In this document: positions 47,301 to 54,819 of the stretch, piece after piece
Layout: every line of letters begins with the position of its first letter
Position numbering within the stretch: position 1 is the first letter of the stretch
DNA from: Sva-07 sp963774765
GTDB taxonomy: Bacteria > Actinomycetota > Acidimicrobiia > Acidimicrobiales > Ilumatobacteraceae
Length of the DNA stretch: 64,000 nucleotides
Direction of reading: 5' to 3'
Assembly (NCBI GenBank): GCA_963774765.1
Contig: CAVZGP010000011.1
Coordinates: 310,001-374,000, forward strand
The notes under the pieces: generated by a model
The model's database searches: none
What the model saw: the letters and a program-made list of their open reading frames with translations, nothing else
Told to the model about the DNA's origin: nothing
Program-made: the position numbers and the translations under genes

Positions 47301-50300
47301 CAACGTCGGTCCGATCGTCAGTGCGGGCGTCGACCTCTCGACGACGCTCGGGTCTCCGATCACGTTGACGGGAAGCGTCACCGATGACGGCTTGCCGAGC
47401 CCGTACACCTCGCTCTGGAGCAAGGTGAGTGGGCCAGGCACTGCCGCGTTCTCCGATACCGCCGCGCTTTCTCCCACGGTCAGCTTCGACGAGGACGGCG
47501 TCTACGTCCTCAAACTGTCCGCCAACGACGGCGGCCTCACATCCTCCGACATCATGGAGGTGACGGTGAAGCGCCCAGCTGGTGCACCGGTCGTGACCAT
47601 GCCGTCGCGCGGGCGAGTCGGCAAGGGCGCGATCGTTCCACTCGAAGGATCGGTCGTCGACCCCGACGGACACCCCGGGCCCGTGTCGGTCGTGTGGAGC
47701 AAGGAGTCGGGACCGGGAACGGTGGCATTCGCCAACCCGACCGCGGCCTCGACCACGGCCACCTTCGACACACCGGGAATCTATGTACTGAAACTGGTCG
47801 CCACCGACGGCCAATATGTGACGTCGGAGCGCGTCGAGTTCGAGGTCGTCACGTTGCGCAGCCGCGACGGACTCGTCGCCCTGTACGACTTCGGTGACTT
47901 CGAGGGTGACCTCATCCGGGATGTGTCGCTCGTTCCTCCTGCGCTCGATCTGCACATCGGGAACTTGAACCGCGTCGCCTGGCGCCGAGATTCGCTGGTC
48001 ATCCAGGACGCCGTGGAGATCGCCAGTCCGATGCCGGCGACCAAGATCAGCCAGGCTGTCAAGTCCACGAACGAGTTGACCGTCGAAACGTGGATTCGGC
48101 CGACCTCGCTCACCCAGAGTGGGCCGGCGCGTATCGTGTCGATCTCCAACGGCACGGAAGCACGCAACTTCACGCTCGGTCAGGGGCAGACCACGACCGA
48201 GTCCGGCAAGAAGTACGACGTTCGGTTGCGCACCACCGCATCGAACACGAACGGGATACCCGAACTCCCGACCGGCAACGTCGCCACCACCGGACTCCAG
48301 CACGTCGTGGTCACCCGAACTGCCGCGGGCGTCATCACGACCTACGTCGACGGTGTCGTGGCCGCGACCAGAACCGACACCACTGCCAACCTGAGCAACT
48401 GGTCGGACAGCATGTTCCTCACGATCGCCAACGAGTACGCCGGCACCCGTCCGTGGCGCGGCGAGTTCTACCTGCTCGCCGTCTACTCCAAGGCGTTGTC
48501 TGCCGGTGACGTCGCTGCCCACTTCCAGCACGGTGCAGAGACGGTCGGCGAGAACCAGGCTCCGCAGGTCACCGTTGCCGAGACCTCGGCGGTCAACACG
48601 ATGCCGGCTCCACTCACGCTGACCGGCACGGTCGCCGATGACTACCTGCCGACGCGAAATTCGCTGGTCGTCGGGTGGACCTCGACGGGTCCCGCCCCGG
48701 TGAATTTCGTCAACCGACGCGATCCCGCGACGACAGCGACGTTCACCACGCCGGGTGACTACACCTTGACGCTCACCGCCGACGATGGCGAGAACGCCTC
48801 ATCTGTGGACATCGCCGTGACCGTGCTCCCCGAACCCCCGAACGTGGCACCGGTCGTCGACGCGGGGCTGGACTTCGAAATCGAGGTGGTGGATGTCGCT
48901 CACATCGACGCCACCGTCACCGACGACGGCAATCCGTATCCGGGCGTTCTGTCGCTCGCTTGGACCAAGGTGTCCGGGCCCGGAGCCGTCGTGTTCGACG
49001 ATGCGACGACCGAGGATCCTGCCGTCACGTTCGGGCAGGAGGGCACCTACCGGCTCCGGCTGGCAGCCGACGACGGAGGAACCGAGATCGTCACCGATGA
49101 GGTCGACATCGTCGTCGTCAATCCCGCTCGCGACGTCAATGGGCTGCTCGCCCTGTACGGCTTCTCGGAGGGCGACGGGACCACCGTCCACGATGTCTCC
49201 GGTATCGGCGCCCCGATGGACCTGACGGTCCAGACGCCGTCTGCGGTGATCTGGCTCGAGAATCAGCTACGGCTTGACGGGTCAGCGATCATCAGCTCGA
49301 ACGGGCCTGCCGACAAGGTCAACAACAGCGTCCGTACGACGGGAGAGATGACGGTGGAGTTGTGGCTGACGCCCGATGCCGTGGAGCCTCGGACCGCTGG
49401 TCGTGCCTTGGTGATCGGAACGGGCAACAACACGTTCAACGTCGTGTTGAGTCAGGGCTACTACAACGGTTCGACGTTCTTGTGGAAGGGCAAGCTGCGC
49501 ACCACGCTGAACTCGCCCAACCCGATCCAAGGCGTCATTGCGGCGCCGGAGCTCACCCATCTCGTCTACACGCGCAGCGCCACCGACGGGCGCGCGTTGT
49601 TGTACGTCAACGGTGAACTCGCACAGTCGAAGGCATCCAACGGAAACCTCTCGAACTGGGATCTCTCGTCCGTTCTCACACTCGGCAACGAGTTGACCGG
49701 CGGAGCCGGCTTCGAAGGCACGCTGTCGATGGCGGCTGTGTACAGCCGGAGCTTCGACCAGGCGAGGGTGAACAACAACTATCTCGCTGGTCCTGGAACG
49801 CAGCAGCCTCCGACGGTCGATGCAGGTCCGGATCAGTTCATCGAATCAGGAATCGTGGCGACGATGGCCGGTGTCGCAACCGACGATGGACTTCCCGATC
49901 CGCCAGCGCTGCTGGACGTCACGTGGGTGAAGCAGAGTGGTCCGGGCACCGCGACGTTCGCGGACGATGCCGATCCGACCACAACGGTCACCTTCAGCTC
50001 GCCCGGTGTCTACACGCTGCGTCTCGAGGCCTTCGACGGCCTATTGACGTCGAACGACACGATCGTGGTGACGGTGAAGGACAACACGGCTCCGACGGTT
50101 GACGCGGGCCCTGATGCATCCGTCGAGTACCCGAATTCGGGGATGCTGAACGGGTCGGTCGACGATGACGGGCTGCCGGCCCCGTCGGCAATCAGCACGC
50201 TCTGGACCCAGGTCGGCGGGCCGACGGGTGCGGATTTCGCGTCGGACAGCACGCTCGCCACCTCGGTGACGTTGCCGGTCGAAGGCACATACACCTTCCG

Positions 50301-53300
50301 TCTCACCGCACGAGATGGAAGCCCTCTGATGGGCATGGACGACGTGGTGCTCCGGGCCACCTCGAATCAGGCTCCTGTCGTGAATGCCGGGCCGGATCAG
50401 ACCGTCGACATCGTGAGCGGTGCGACACTTGCTGGTACGGCGCCTGACGACGGTCTGCCTGGCATCCCCGGCGCCGTGACGGTCGCCTGGACGCTCGTCT
50501 CTGGTCCCGGGAACGTGACATTTGCGAATCCGTCGAACCTGGCGACGACCGCGTCATTCACCGACGCGGGCACGTACGAACTACGTCTCACCGCAAACGA
50601 TGGCGCCCTTGCCGCGGACGACACGGTGACGATCGTCGTCGGCTTGCCCCCGCGGGCGGAAGCGGACGTCATTGCTCGATACGGCTTCGACGAGGCGACG
50701 GGGTCGGTCGTCACCGACACCTCCGGCGTGGGTGCTCCACTCGACCTGACGATCGCCGATCCGGCACGCACGACCTGGGTCCCTGGCGGGCTCCGCATCG
50801 ACAGTGCGACGACGTTGTTGTCCGCCGGTGCGGCGACGAAGGTCATCGACGCCGCGAAGTCGAGCGGTGCGATCACGATCGAGTCGTGGATGTCCGTCGG
50901 TGTTGTCGTTCCCGCGCAGCCGGGCCGGATCCTGGCCATCGGCGCCAAGCCGAGCAAGCAGAACATCGCGCTCGGTCAGGGGTACTTCTTGAACCAGCCG
51001 ACAGATCTTCTGCGCGGTCGTGTCACCTCGTCGAGTGGTGGGACGCACCCGCTGACGCCGATCCGTGACACCGACCTGCACCATGTGGTGTATGTCGTGG
51101 ACACAGCGACCCACCTCTCGCGGATGTATGTCGACGGCGTACTCGTGTCGGAGACCCCGACGAAGGGGACCCTGAGCAACTGGAACAACACCTACGAGTT
51201 GTCGATCGGGTCCACTGCTGACGGGGCGCTTCCTTGGCTCGGAACGCTGCGGATGATGGCGATTCATGACAGCGCGCTCACGGCCGCGCAGGTCGCGCAG
51301 AACTTCGCCGCCGGCTCGGGTGACCAACTCCCACCGACCGTCGATGCAGGGTCCGACCAGCAGACGCTGCTGGTCAGCCCTGGCCCGGTTGTCGTCCAAC
51401 TCGACGGAACGGTCACCGACGATGGTCTCCCGGATCCTCCGGCGGCGATCTCCACAGCGTGGACTCAGGTCTCCGGTCCGGCCCCGGCCGTGTTCGGAAA
51501 TGCAGCATCGGTCGACACGTCCGTCTCGTTGAGTGCGGCGGGTGTGTACGTGTTCGAATTGACCGCCGACGACTCGGCATTGACGACCGCCGACCGGGTG
51601 ACGGTCACCGTGATGCAGAACGCTGCCCCGTCGGTGGCGTTGGCCGCGACCGGCTCCACTCTGTACCCGCAGCCGGCTGCGCTCGACGCAACCGTGACCG
51701 ATGACGGCCTGCCCACTCCCTCCGTGAGCGCACGGTGGACCCAGCAGTCCGGCCCGGGAACTGCGACGTTCGCGGACGACACCGCCCCGACCACGACGGT
51801 GTCGTTCGACGCCCCAGGCGCTTACGTGCTTCGGCTGACTGCCGACGACGGCGAACTGACGTCGTTCGCCGAGACCACGGTGACCGCCGGATCGAACCAG
51901 GCGCCGAACGTCGCCGCCGGCGTGGACTTCAGCGCAACGACGAACCGACTCGCCAACCTCGACGGGACGGTCACCGACGACGGCCTCACCGCCGGCCCCG
52001 TGGTCACGCTCTGGTCGGTGATCTCCGGTACGGGCAATGTCGTCTTCGGTGATCCGACCGCCGTCGACACGAGCGTCGCGTTCGACGCGGCAGGGGAGTA
52101 CCAGCTTCGTCTGAGTGCGGACGACGGCGACTTGCAGGCATCAGACGCCGTCGTGGTGACGGTGCAGGATCCTGCACCCGCCGAGGCAGGGGTTGTCGCG
52201 CAGTACAAGTTCGACGAGGGTTCGGGTACGCAGGTGCGCGACACGTCCGGCTTCGGAACGCCGCTGGATCTGGATGTCCTCGGACCCTCCAATGTCACCT
52301 GGGGTCCGGGCACGCTCACCGTCGACTCGCCGACGACCATCCTCAGCCCGACCGCTGCGACGAAGATCATCGATGCCGCCAAGTTGTCGGGTCAGGTGAC
52401 GATCGAGGCATGGGTCGAAGTCGGACAGGCGTCGCCGAGCGAACCCGGTCGGGTCGTGACGATCTCGGGGAGTTCGGCGAACCTGGACCGGAACATCTCG
52501 CTGGGCCAGGGCTTCTTCGCTGGGCAGGCAACCGACATCTGGAGGGCGCGCGTCGCCACGTCGGGTTCGGCGTTGCATCCGTACGCTTCGACCGCCAGCG
52601 GGCTGCAGCACGTCGTGCTCGTCCTCGATACCGCGCTGGGCGTCTCGGAGATGTATGTCAATGGCGTCCTCAACAGCAGCCGGACAGTTTCGGGCGACCT
52701 CTCCACATGGAGCGACGCCTACCCGTTGTCGCTCGGGTCCGAACCGCAGGGCCACCGCGGGTGGACGGGCACCTACTACGAGGTCACGCTGTTCGATCGG
52801 GCGCTCGGATCCACCGAGGTGGCCACGCGATCGCTGCTGCCGCCGCTCGGGCAGTTGCCCCCGCAGGTCGATGCGGGACCCGACCAGACCGTGGCGTTCG
52901 CCGAACCGTCGATCGACGTCGTGCTGGGCGGGACCGTCTTCGACGACGGCGAACCCAATCCGCCTGGCGCAGTCACGTCGGCGTGGAGTCAGGTTGCTGG
53001 TCCGCCAGGGGCGGTCTTTGCGGACGCCGGCCAGCCATCGACGATCGTCACGGTTTCTCAGCCCGGCATCTACGAGTTCGCGCTGTCCGCCGACGATGGT
53101 GCCCTCCAGGCGACCGACACGGTGACGGTGGTCGTGACGAGCAGCACCCGGGTGACCACTGGGCTGGTGTCGCTGTATGAGTTCTCCGAGACGAGCGGCA
53201 CGACGATCGCCGACTCGTCGGGAGTTGGGACACCGGCGAATCTGACGCTCGACACCGAGGCGAACGTGGTTCGTGCGGCTGACGCATTGACCATCAACGC

Positions 53301-53823
53301 TCCCGTGATCATGTCCGGCGACGGGACGAAGTTCCGTACCGCCGTCCAAGCGACGAACGCGTTCACGGTCGAGGCATGGGTGACCCCATCGGCGGCCCAG
53401 CCACCGACGCCCGGCTGGCTCGTCGGTCTTGCGAGCAACAGCACCAGTCGCAACATGGTCTTGTCGCAGGGTTTCTGGAGCACGAATCCCGCCAACAACT
53501 TCGAGTCGCGCATTTGGACGATGAACAACTACAACAACCCGCTCGGTACGCCGGCGAACTCGGTGCAGACGCAACTCACCCATGTCGTGCTGACACGGGA
53601 AGCGGCTGGGCCGATCCGTATGTTCATCAACGGCGTACAGGCCGGGTCGCAATCGTCGTCTGGGAGCCTCGCGAGTTGGCTGCCGGACTACTTGTTGATG
53701 CTCGGCAACGCGCAGGACGGGTCACGACCCTGGCTGGGAACCTTCGATCTGGTTGCGCTGTACGACAAGGCCTTGACCGACACCGAGATTCAGACGAACT
53801 TCACGCTCGGTCCGGCCGGCTGA
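41311..53823 (+). CDS. giant secreted LamG/PKD surface protein (4170 residues)
   Basis: Exported multidomain protein with a signal peptide at about 25-58. By eye: two N-terminal beta domains (60-450), Ig-like (470-560), the module shared with the 4136-6805 protein (565-950, WFLYEGTPGG, MTVFGFGRS), fibronectin III (950-1040), DUF1349-like beta-sandwich (1042-1285), a second fibronectin-like domain (1285-1385), a concanavalin-like region (about 1495-1700), chitobiase/hexosaminidase C-terminal-type domain (1702-1780, RYTLDGRPPTATSPVY), second DUF1349-like (1785-1985), then eleven PKD-like repeats (VDAGPDQ, SGPGTA) interleaved with five LamG domains, the last ending at the C-terminus. No catalytic motif, sorting signal or C-terminal anchor is seen. 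It likely binds the polysaccharide. The GTG at 41311 gives the proper leader; the next gene follows 1 bp after the stop. Confidence 0.88.
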   Translation: MSTTTRQDDTSAHFGASSHGARRRRGRLAGVGLTFALAMTLLTMAPASTVGATVASASSTVTYKEYWIPHTEFDGGCDSPPVPQGYYYFEPGQCAYDLNLDIPDDMSQALKAEVYLDLWRNRDVPKIQFRINGNGKHTPDVGYDWSRTPWVGAVPLTELRQGTNAFRFTALFPVHVHDVMVRVYYDATHPLLPGAGSDVTPPTGELTGITADNGTVLPNAGGFLDVTTNNLSLSATASDDRGVRFVQFIGKYDGYDIDADRITNEWQATYRNNWNPGGLDRVASRSGLINHLGTDGTAPYSVNADVGQITNQSGVQFKIRVVDLAGNVTEAPLGPSAPFDLVRDYQVESYRIPNFDDSFISGQDPEFPLTVSDSIELPDLDGVTKAFVLGNYWRNPRLAINNNASFRVFETGEDEWVLSKREIPVSSIGAGLNSLVWTADQGFGHFIERPGPMIVLYRDTGPPAAPTITTDPVDVAVSANLSASFTAVASGSPPPMYQWQVDTGSGYVDIPGATAATYASPPVSPTMDGARYRVRATNRFGSVTSSPAVLTVTPQPGWASGMNQWPYRLEVLVGANGYERTERYARVGINFTQLLNSIGVSAETVTNQNAAAFDPQSVRVIEVDGNGDPIGGILGYQWDQVSTYNAVTNADGNVVFPLAGTTAANQTRRFHVYFATKIVGIAPLAQTNTIHLIDNVLDEGQLSYRIETPRATYMLQKDAGGFSSIMDTQNNDWVSFDDGVFGPGGTFRGIPNAVTPEGSLHPGATDSKTVVLANGPLSTTLQTTTLDGRFGMRWEIYPTYATAIVTKALAPYWFLYEGTPGGSFSGANDRVVRSPGISTPASVEWNGDLPGREWTYFSDTGLQRSLALVHHNADNLVDSYKAQDSKMTVFGFGRSQTTPLLGTRDVFTVSLFDGLDETAAIAHIDDVSQDLAITKGFIERPTGSTAPGAPAQVIATPGDASAAIEWVAPVNLGGAVIDQYEVSVEPAVVAPFTVPGNLLETTVTGLTNGDTYTFTVRATNAVGTGPSSTPTEPIVVGTIPSFVSDDFNAATLGSIWQVVDPNLFDPLAVDYPLDMFPDGLYPADVLPVGFVPGADAAADVRATGEELVIKVPGGTSHDLFTGELLAPRVLQEVPDQDFQVDVRLASSPTERSSFQGFLAQQDFRNLLRFDVLHTAGDSTPTGDTKVVAYAITNGTANPRVNEVVTTGPVTDLRVTRLGDMWTLAYSTDDGVSYEQAGAPFVQAIEVNHAGLFAGNESAVGESAPQWIARFDYAFLSSMPIVPEDEHPDLDPLQLTDVAISPSDQQAAVRFETDELATAEVRFGRTVDLLDGAGASTVDDFSHEVVLSGLLPNTTYYAKVEATDLRGYLAESDVITFTTLDPGSSAAVFDMFYGITQAFGQIGQPQRWANLLGTVVDPDGIASAYYTVNGGARQALTIGDDERRLEGPNAFNVEVSFSDFIRGLNSVLITTVDFYGNTNSQEVTVDMSTGHHWPLPYSIDWSNESKISDVAQVVDGDWVINANGTVSATDIGYDRLLAVGDLSWTDYEVEVPIKVKSIDQAGFVYPSGAPAIGILMRWPGHYDEDGRQPRWGFSPMGALGWYRFKKDTPGNLVISNGEGQDAASNKNFVLQVGTEYVMKMRVQTGAAGHLYTLTVYPAGQPESSGVTISNLQGPSGFGAGSALLVAHHVDAEFGDIQVRRVNPATAPTITPATGTYSSGQLVTITSPDPNATIRYTLDGRPPTATSPVYDGPFRLNITAEVQAMAIRDGLDVSGVTTSLYEIKKSTPIVSDNFSAGALDTNVWTVVDPIGDVRSHSTGTNFVLDVPGGKSHNLWIDQLFAPRVLQHAKNEDFQIAAKIDGTFNGTFSMQGLLVQQTMQDLVRIDVFSNGAQRRAYVATFKGGKESVIANVNLTNLPASFYLRVTRTRATHQFRVEWSPDNTTWSLLAAFIHPMAVSSVGFWTGNHNDTPSATPAIQGSIDYFSNTAVPAGPDDATPPANVGPIVSAGVDLSTTLGSPITLTGSVTDDGLPSPYTSLWSKVSGPGTAAFSDTAALSPTVSFDEDGVYVLKLSANDGGLTSSDIMEVTVKRPAGAPVVTMPSRGRVGKGAIVPLEGSVVDPDGHPGPVSVVWSKESGPGTVAFANPTAASTTATFDTPGIYVLKLVATDGQYVTSERVEFEVVTLRSRDGLVALYDFGDFEGDLIRDVSLVPPALDLHIGNLNRVAWRRDSLVIQDAVEIASPMPATKISQAVKSTNELTVETWIRPTSLTQSGPARIVSISNGTEARNFTLGQGQTTTESGKKYDVRLRTTASNTNGIPELPTGNVATTGLQHVVVTRTAAGVITTYVDGVVAATRTDTTANLSNWSDSMFLTIANEYAGTRPWRGEFYLLAVYSKALSAGDVAAHFQHGAETVGENQAPQVTVAETSAVNTMPAPLTLTGTVADDYLPTRNSLVVGWTSTGPAPVNFVNRRDPATTATFTTPGDYTLTLTADDGENASSVDIAVTVLPEPPNVAPVVDAGLDFEIEVVDVAHIDATVTDDGNPYPGVLSLAWTKVSGPGAVVFDDATTEDPAVTFGQEGTYRLRLAADDGGTEIVTDEVDIVVVNPARDVNGLLALYGFSEGDGTTVHDVSGIGAPMDLTVQTPSAVIWLENQLRLDGSAIISSNGPADKVNNSVRTTGEMTVELWLTPDAVEPRTAGRALVIGTGNNTFNVVLSQGYYNGSTFLWKGKLRTTLNSPNPIQGVIAAPELTHLVYTRSATDGRALLYVNGELAQSKASNGNLSNWDLSSVLTLGNELTGGAGFEGTLSMAAVYSRSFDQARVNNNYLAGPGTQQPPTVDAGPDQFIESGIVATMAGVATDDGLPDPPALLDVTWVKQSGPGTATFADDADPTTTVTFSSPGVYTLRLEAFDGLLTSNDTIVVTVKDNTAPTVDAGPDASVEYPNSGMLNGSVDDDGLPAPSAISTLWTQVGGPTGADFASDSTLATSVTLPVEGTYTFRLTARDGSPLMGMDDVVLRATSNQAPVVNAGPDQTVDIVSGATLAGTAPDDGLPGIPGAVTVAWTLVSGPGNVTFANPSNLATTASFTDAGTYELRLTANDGALAADDTVTIVVGLPPRAEADVIARYGFDEATGSVVTDTSGVGAPLDLTIADPARTTWVPGGLRIDSATTLLSAGAATKVIDAAKSSGAITIESWMSVGVVVPAQPGRILAIGAKPSKQNIALGQGYFLNQPTDLLRGRVTSSSGGTHPLTPIRDTDLHHVVYVVDTATHLSRMYVDGVLVSETPTKGTLSNWNNTYELSIGSTADGALPWLGTLRMMAIHDSALTAAQVAQNFAAGSGDQLPPTVDAGSDQQTLLVSPGPVVVQLDGTVTDDGLPDPPAAISTAWTQVSGPAPAVFGNAASVDTSVSLSAAGVYVFELTADDSALTTADRVTVTVMQNAAPSVALAATGSTLYPQPAALDATVTDDGLPTPSVSARWTQQSGPGTATFADDTAPTTTVSFDAPGAYVLRLTADDGELTSFAETTVTAGSNQAPNVAAGVDFSATTNRLANLDGTVTDDGLTAGPVVTLWSVISGTGNVVFGDPTAVDTSVAFDAAGEYQLRLSADDGDLQASDAVVVTVQDPAPAEAGVVAQYKFDEGSGTQVRDTSGFGTPLDLDVLGPSNVTWGPGTLTVDSPTTILSPTAATKIIDAAKLSGQVTIEAWVEVGQASPSEPGRVVTISGSSANLDRNISLGQGFFAGQATDIWRARVATSGSALHPYASTASGLQHVVLVLDTALGVSEMYVNGVLNSSRTVSGDLSTWSDAYPLSLGSEPQGHRGWTGTYYEVTLFDRALGSTEVATRSLLPPLGQLPPQVDAGPDQTVAFAEPSIDVVLGGTVFDDGEPNPPGAVTSAWSQVAGPPGAVFADAGQPSTIVTVSQPGIYEFALSADDGALQATDTVTVVVTSSTRVTTGLVSLYEFSETSGTTIADSSGVGTPANLTLDTEANVVRAADALTINAPVIMSGDGTKFRTAVQATNAFTVEAWVTPSAAQPPTPGWLVGLASNSTSRNMVLSQGFWSTNPANNFESRIWTMNNYNNPLGTPANSVQTQLTHVVLTREAAGPIRMFINGVQAGSQSSSGSLASWLPDYLLMLGNAQDGSRPWLGTFDLVALYDKALTDTEIQTNFTLGPAG

Positions 53824-53824
53824 C

Positions 53825-54664
53825 GTGAGTCACAGAACCAAGATCGTGGTCGGCGTCGTCGCGATCGCCGTGTTGGCCGTTGGCGGCCTGCTCGCCGTGA
53901 TCGCAGTCGGCGGCGACGACAACGACACCGCCACGTCGGCGGACTACTGCGCTGTCGCAGCAGAACGAGTCACGATCACCGAGGTTCTCGACCCCTTCAC
54001 CATCGATGTCTCCGACGCCGATGGTCTCCGCGAGACGCTGGAGACCGCCAAAGCCAGTCTCGACGAGGCGGCAGCGGCGGCCCCGAGCGAAATTGCGGAC
54101 GACTACGACGTCATCGTCGGTGCGTTCGCCGAGGTCTTCGCCCTGTTCGAAGAGACGGATTTCGACTTCGAGAAACTCGCAGCGACATTCGATGCCGACG
54201 AACTCGCTGCTCGTATCGACGCCGAGGAGGTATCGGACGCCGAACAGGCAATCGCCGAGTTCGAGGCCGAGGAATGTGTCTCGTCGACAACCACCACACC
54301 GGCCGCGAGCCTGTCCGACGTGGCCGCGTCCATCCGCGACACGTTCTCCGATGAGGAATTGCAGATCGCTTTCGACTTCGTCGGCGTCACGACGGTCGAG
54401 GAACTCGCCGCAGCGATCCTCGATGGCAAGGTGAGTCTCAACGACCTCGACGCAGCGATGCGGACAGGGATCGAGCAACCATATGACTTCGGGGACTCCC
54501 CCGAATTGGACGTGTTGTGGACCACATGTTCGGATGGCGACCTTCAGTCGTGTGACGCGCTCTACGCGGCAGCTCCACTCAACTCCGCGTACCAGCGATT
54601 CGGCGCCTCCTGTGGCGAGCGGACCACCGATCCGATCGCGGGACGCTGCGAATCGGATCTGTAG
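53825..54664 (+). CDS. membrane-anchored acidic protein of unknown function
   Basis: A 279-residue protein with one N-terminal membrane helix (about 7-30) and a strongly acidic, mainly helical outside part, split by a TTTT linker (about 156) into two segments. The second segment includes several Cys residues, possibly disulfide-bonded, and FSDEELQIAFDFVG. No family recognised. The GTG at 53825 begins one base after the stop of the giant gene, so the two are surely co-transcribed, and the protein may anchor or chaperone it (inference). Confidence 0.7.
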   Translation: MSHRTKIVVGVVAIAVLAVGGLLAVIAVGGDDNDTATSADYCAVAAERVTITEVLDPFTIDVSDADGLRETLETAKASLDEAAAAAPSEIADDYDVIVGAFAEVFALFEETDFDFEKLAATFDADELAARIDAEEVSDAEQAIAEFEAEECVSSTTTTPAASLSDVAASIRDTFSDEELQIAFDFVGVTTVEELAAAILDGKVSLNDLDAAMRTGIEQPYDFGDSPELDVLWTTCSDGDLQSCDALYAAAPLNSAYQRFGASCGERTTDPIAGRCESDL

Positions 54665-54726
54665 ATGTGACCCTGCGTCATCTCGACGATACGAATGCCA
54701 CGCCCAGTGGCGAATCCGGGTTGCAT

Positions 54727-54765
54727 CTCTCAAGGTTTCGGTAACTGTGCACGGAGACTCTCAAG
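54727..54765 (+). repeat. direct repeat CTCTCAAG before the lyase gene
   Basis: CTCTCAAGG at 54727-54735 and CTCTCAAG at 54758-54765, each followed by TTTCG after zero or one base, 31 bp apart. The same 9-mer CTCTCAAGG is also at 57644-57652, upstream of the sugar-phosphate transferase. It may be a regulator or sigma-factor site. Confidence 0.5.
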
Positions 54766-54786
54766 TTTCGAAGTGGTTTTCCGATG
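54760..54786 (+). promoter_or_regulatory. possible FliA/WhiG-type promoter
   Basis: CTCAAG (54760-54765) and CCGATG (54781-54786) with a 15-bp spacer resemble the two-box layout of FliA/WhiG/SigD-class promoters (final box CCGAT). It lies 34 bp before the GTG at 54820. No matching sigma factor is in the window, so this is a hypothesis. Confidence 0.35.
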
Positions 54787-54819
54787 TACTGGTTTCCACC
54801 GAGATGGAGGTCCTCCGCC

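Noticed and set aside
46795..48531. Open frame of 578 codons antisense within the giant gene
   Set aside because: The plus-strand frame has clear LamG/PKD repeats; the antisense product has no domain or start context.
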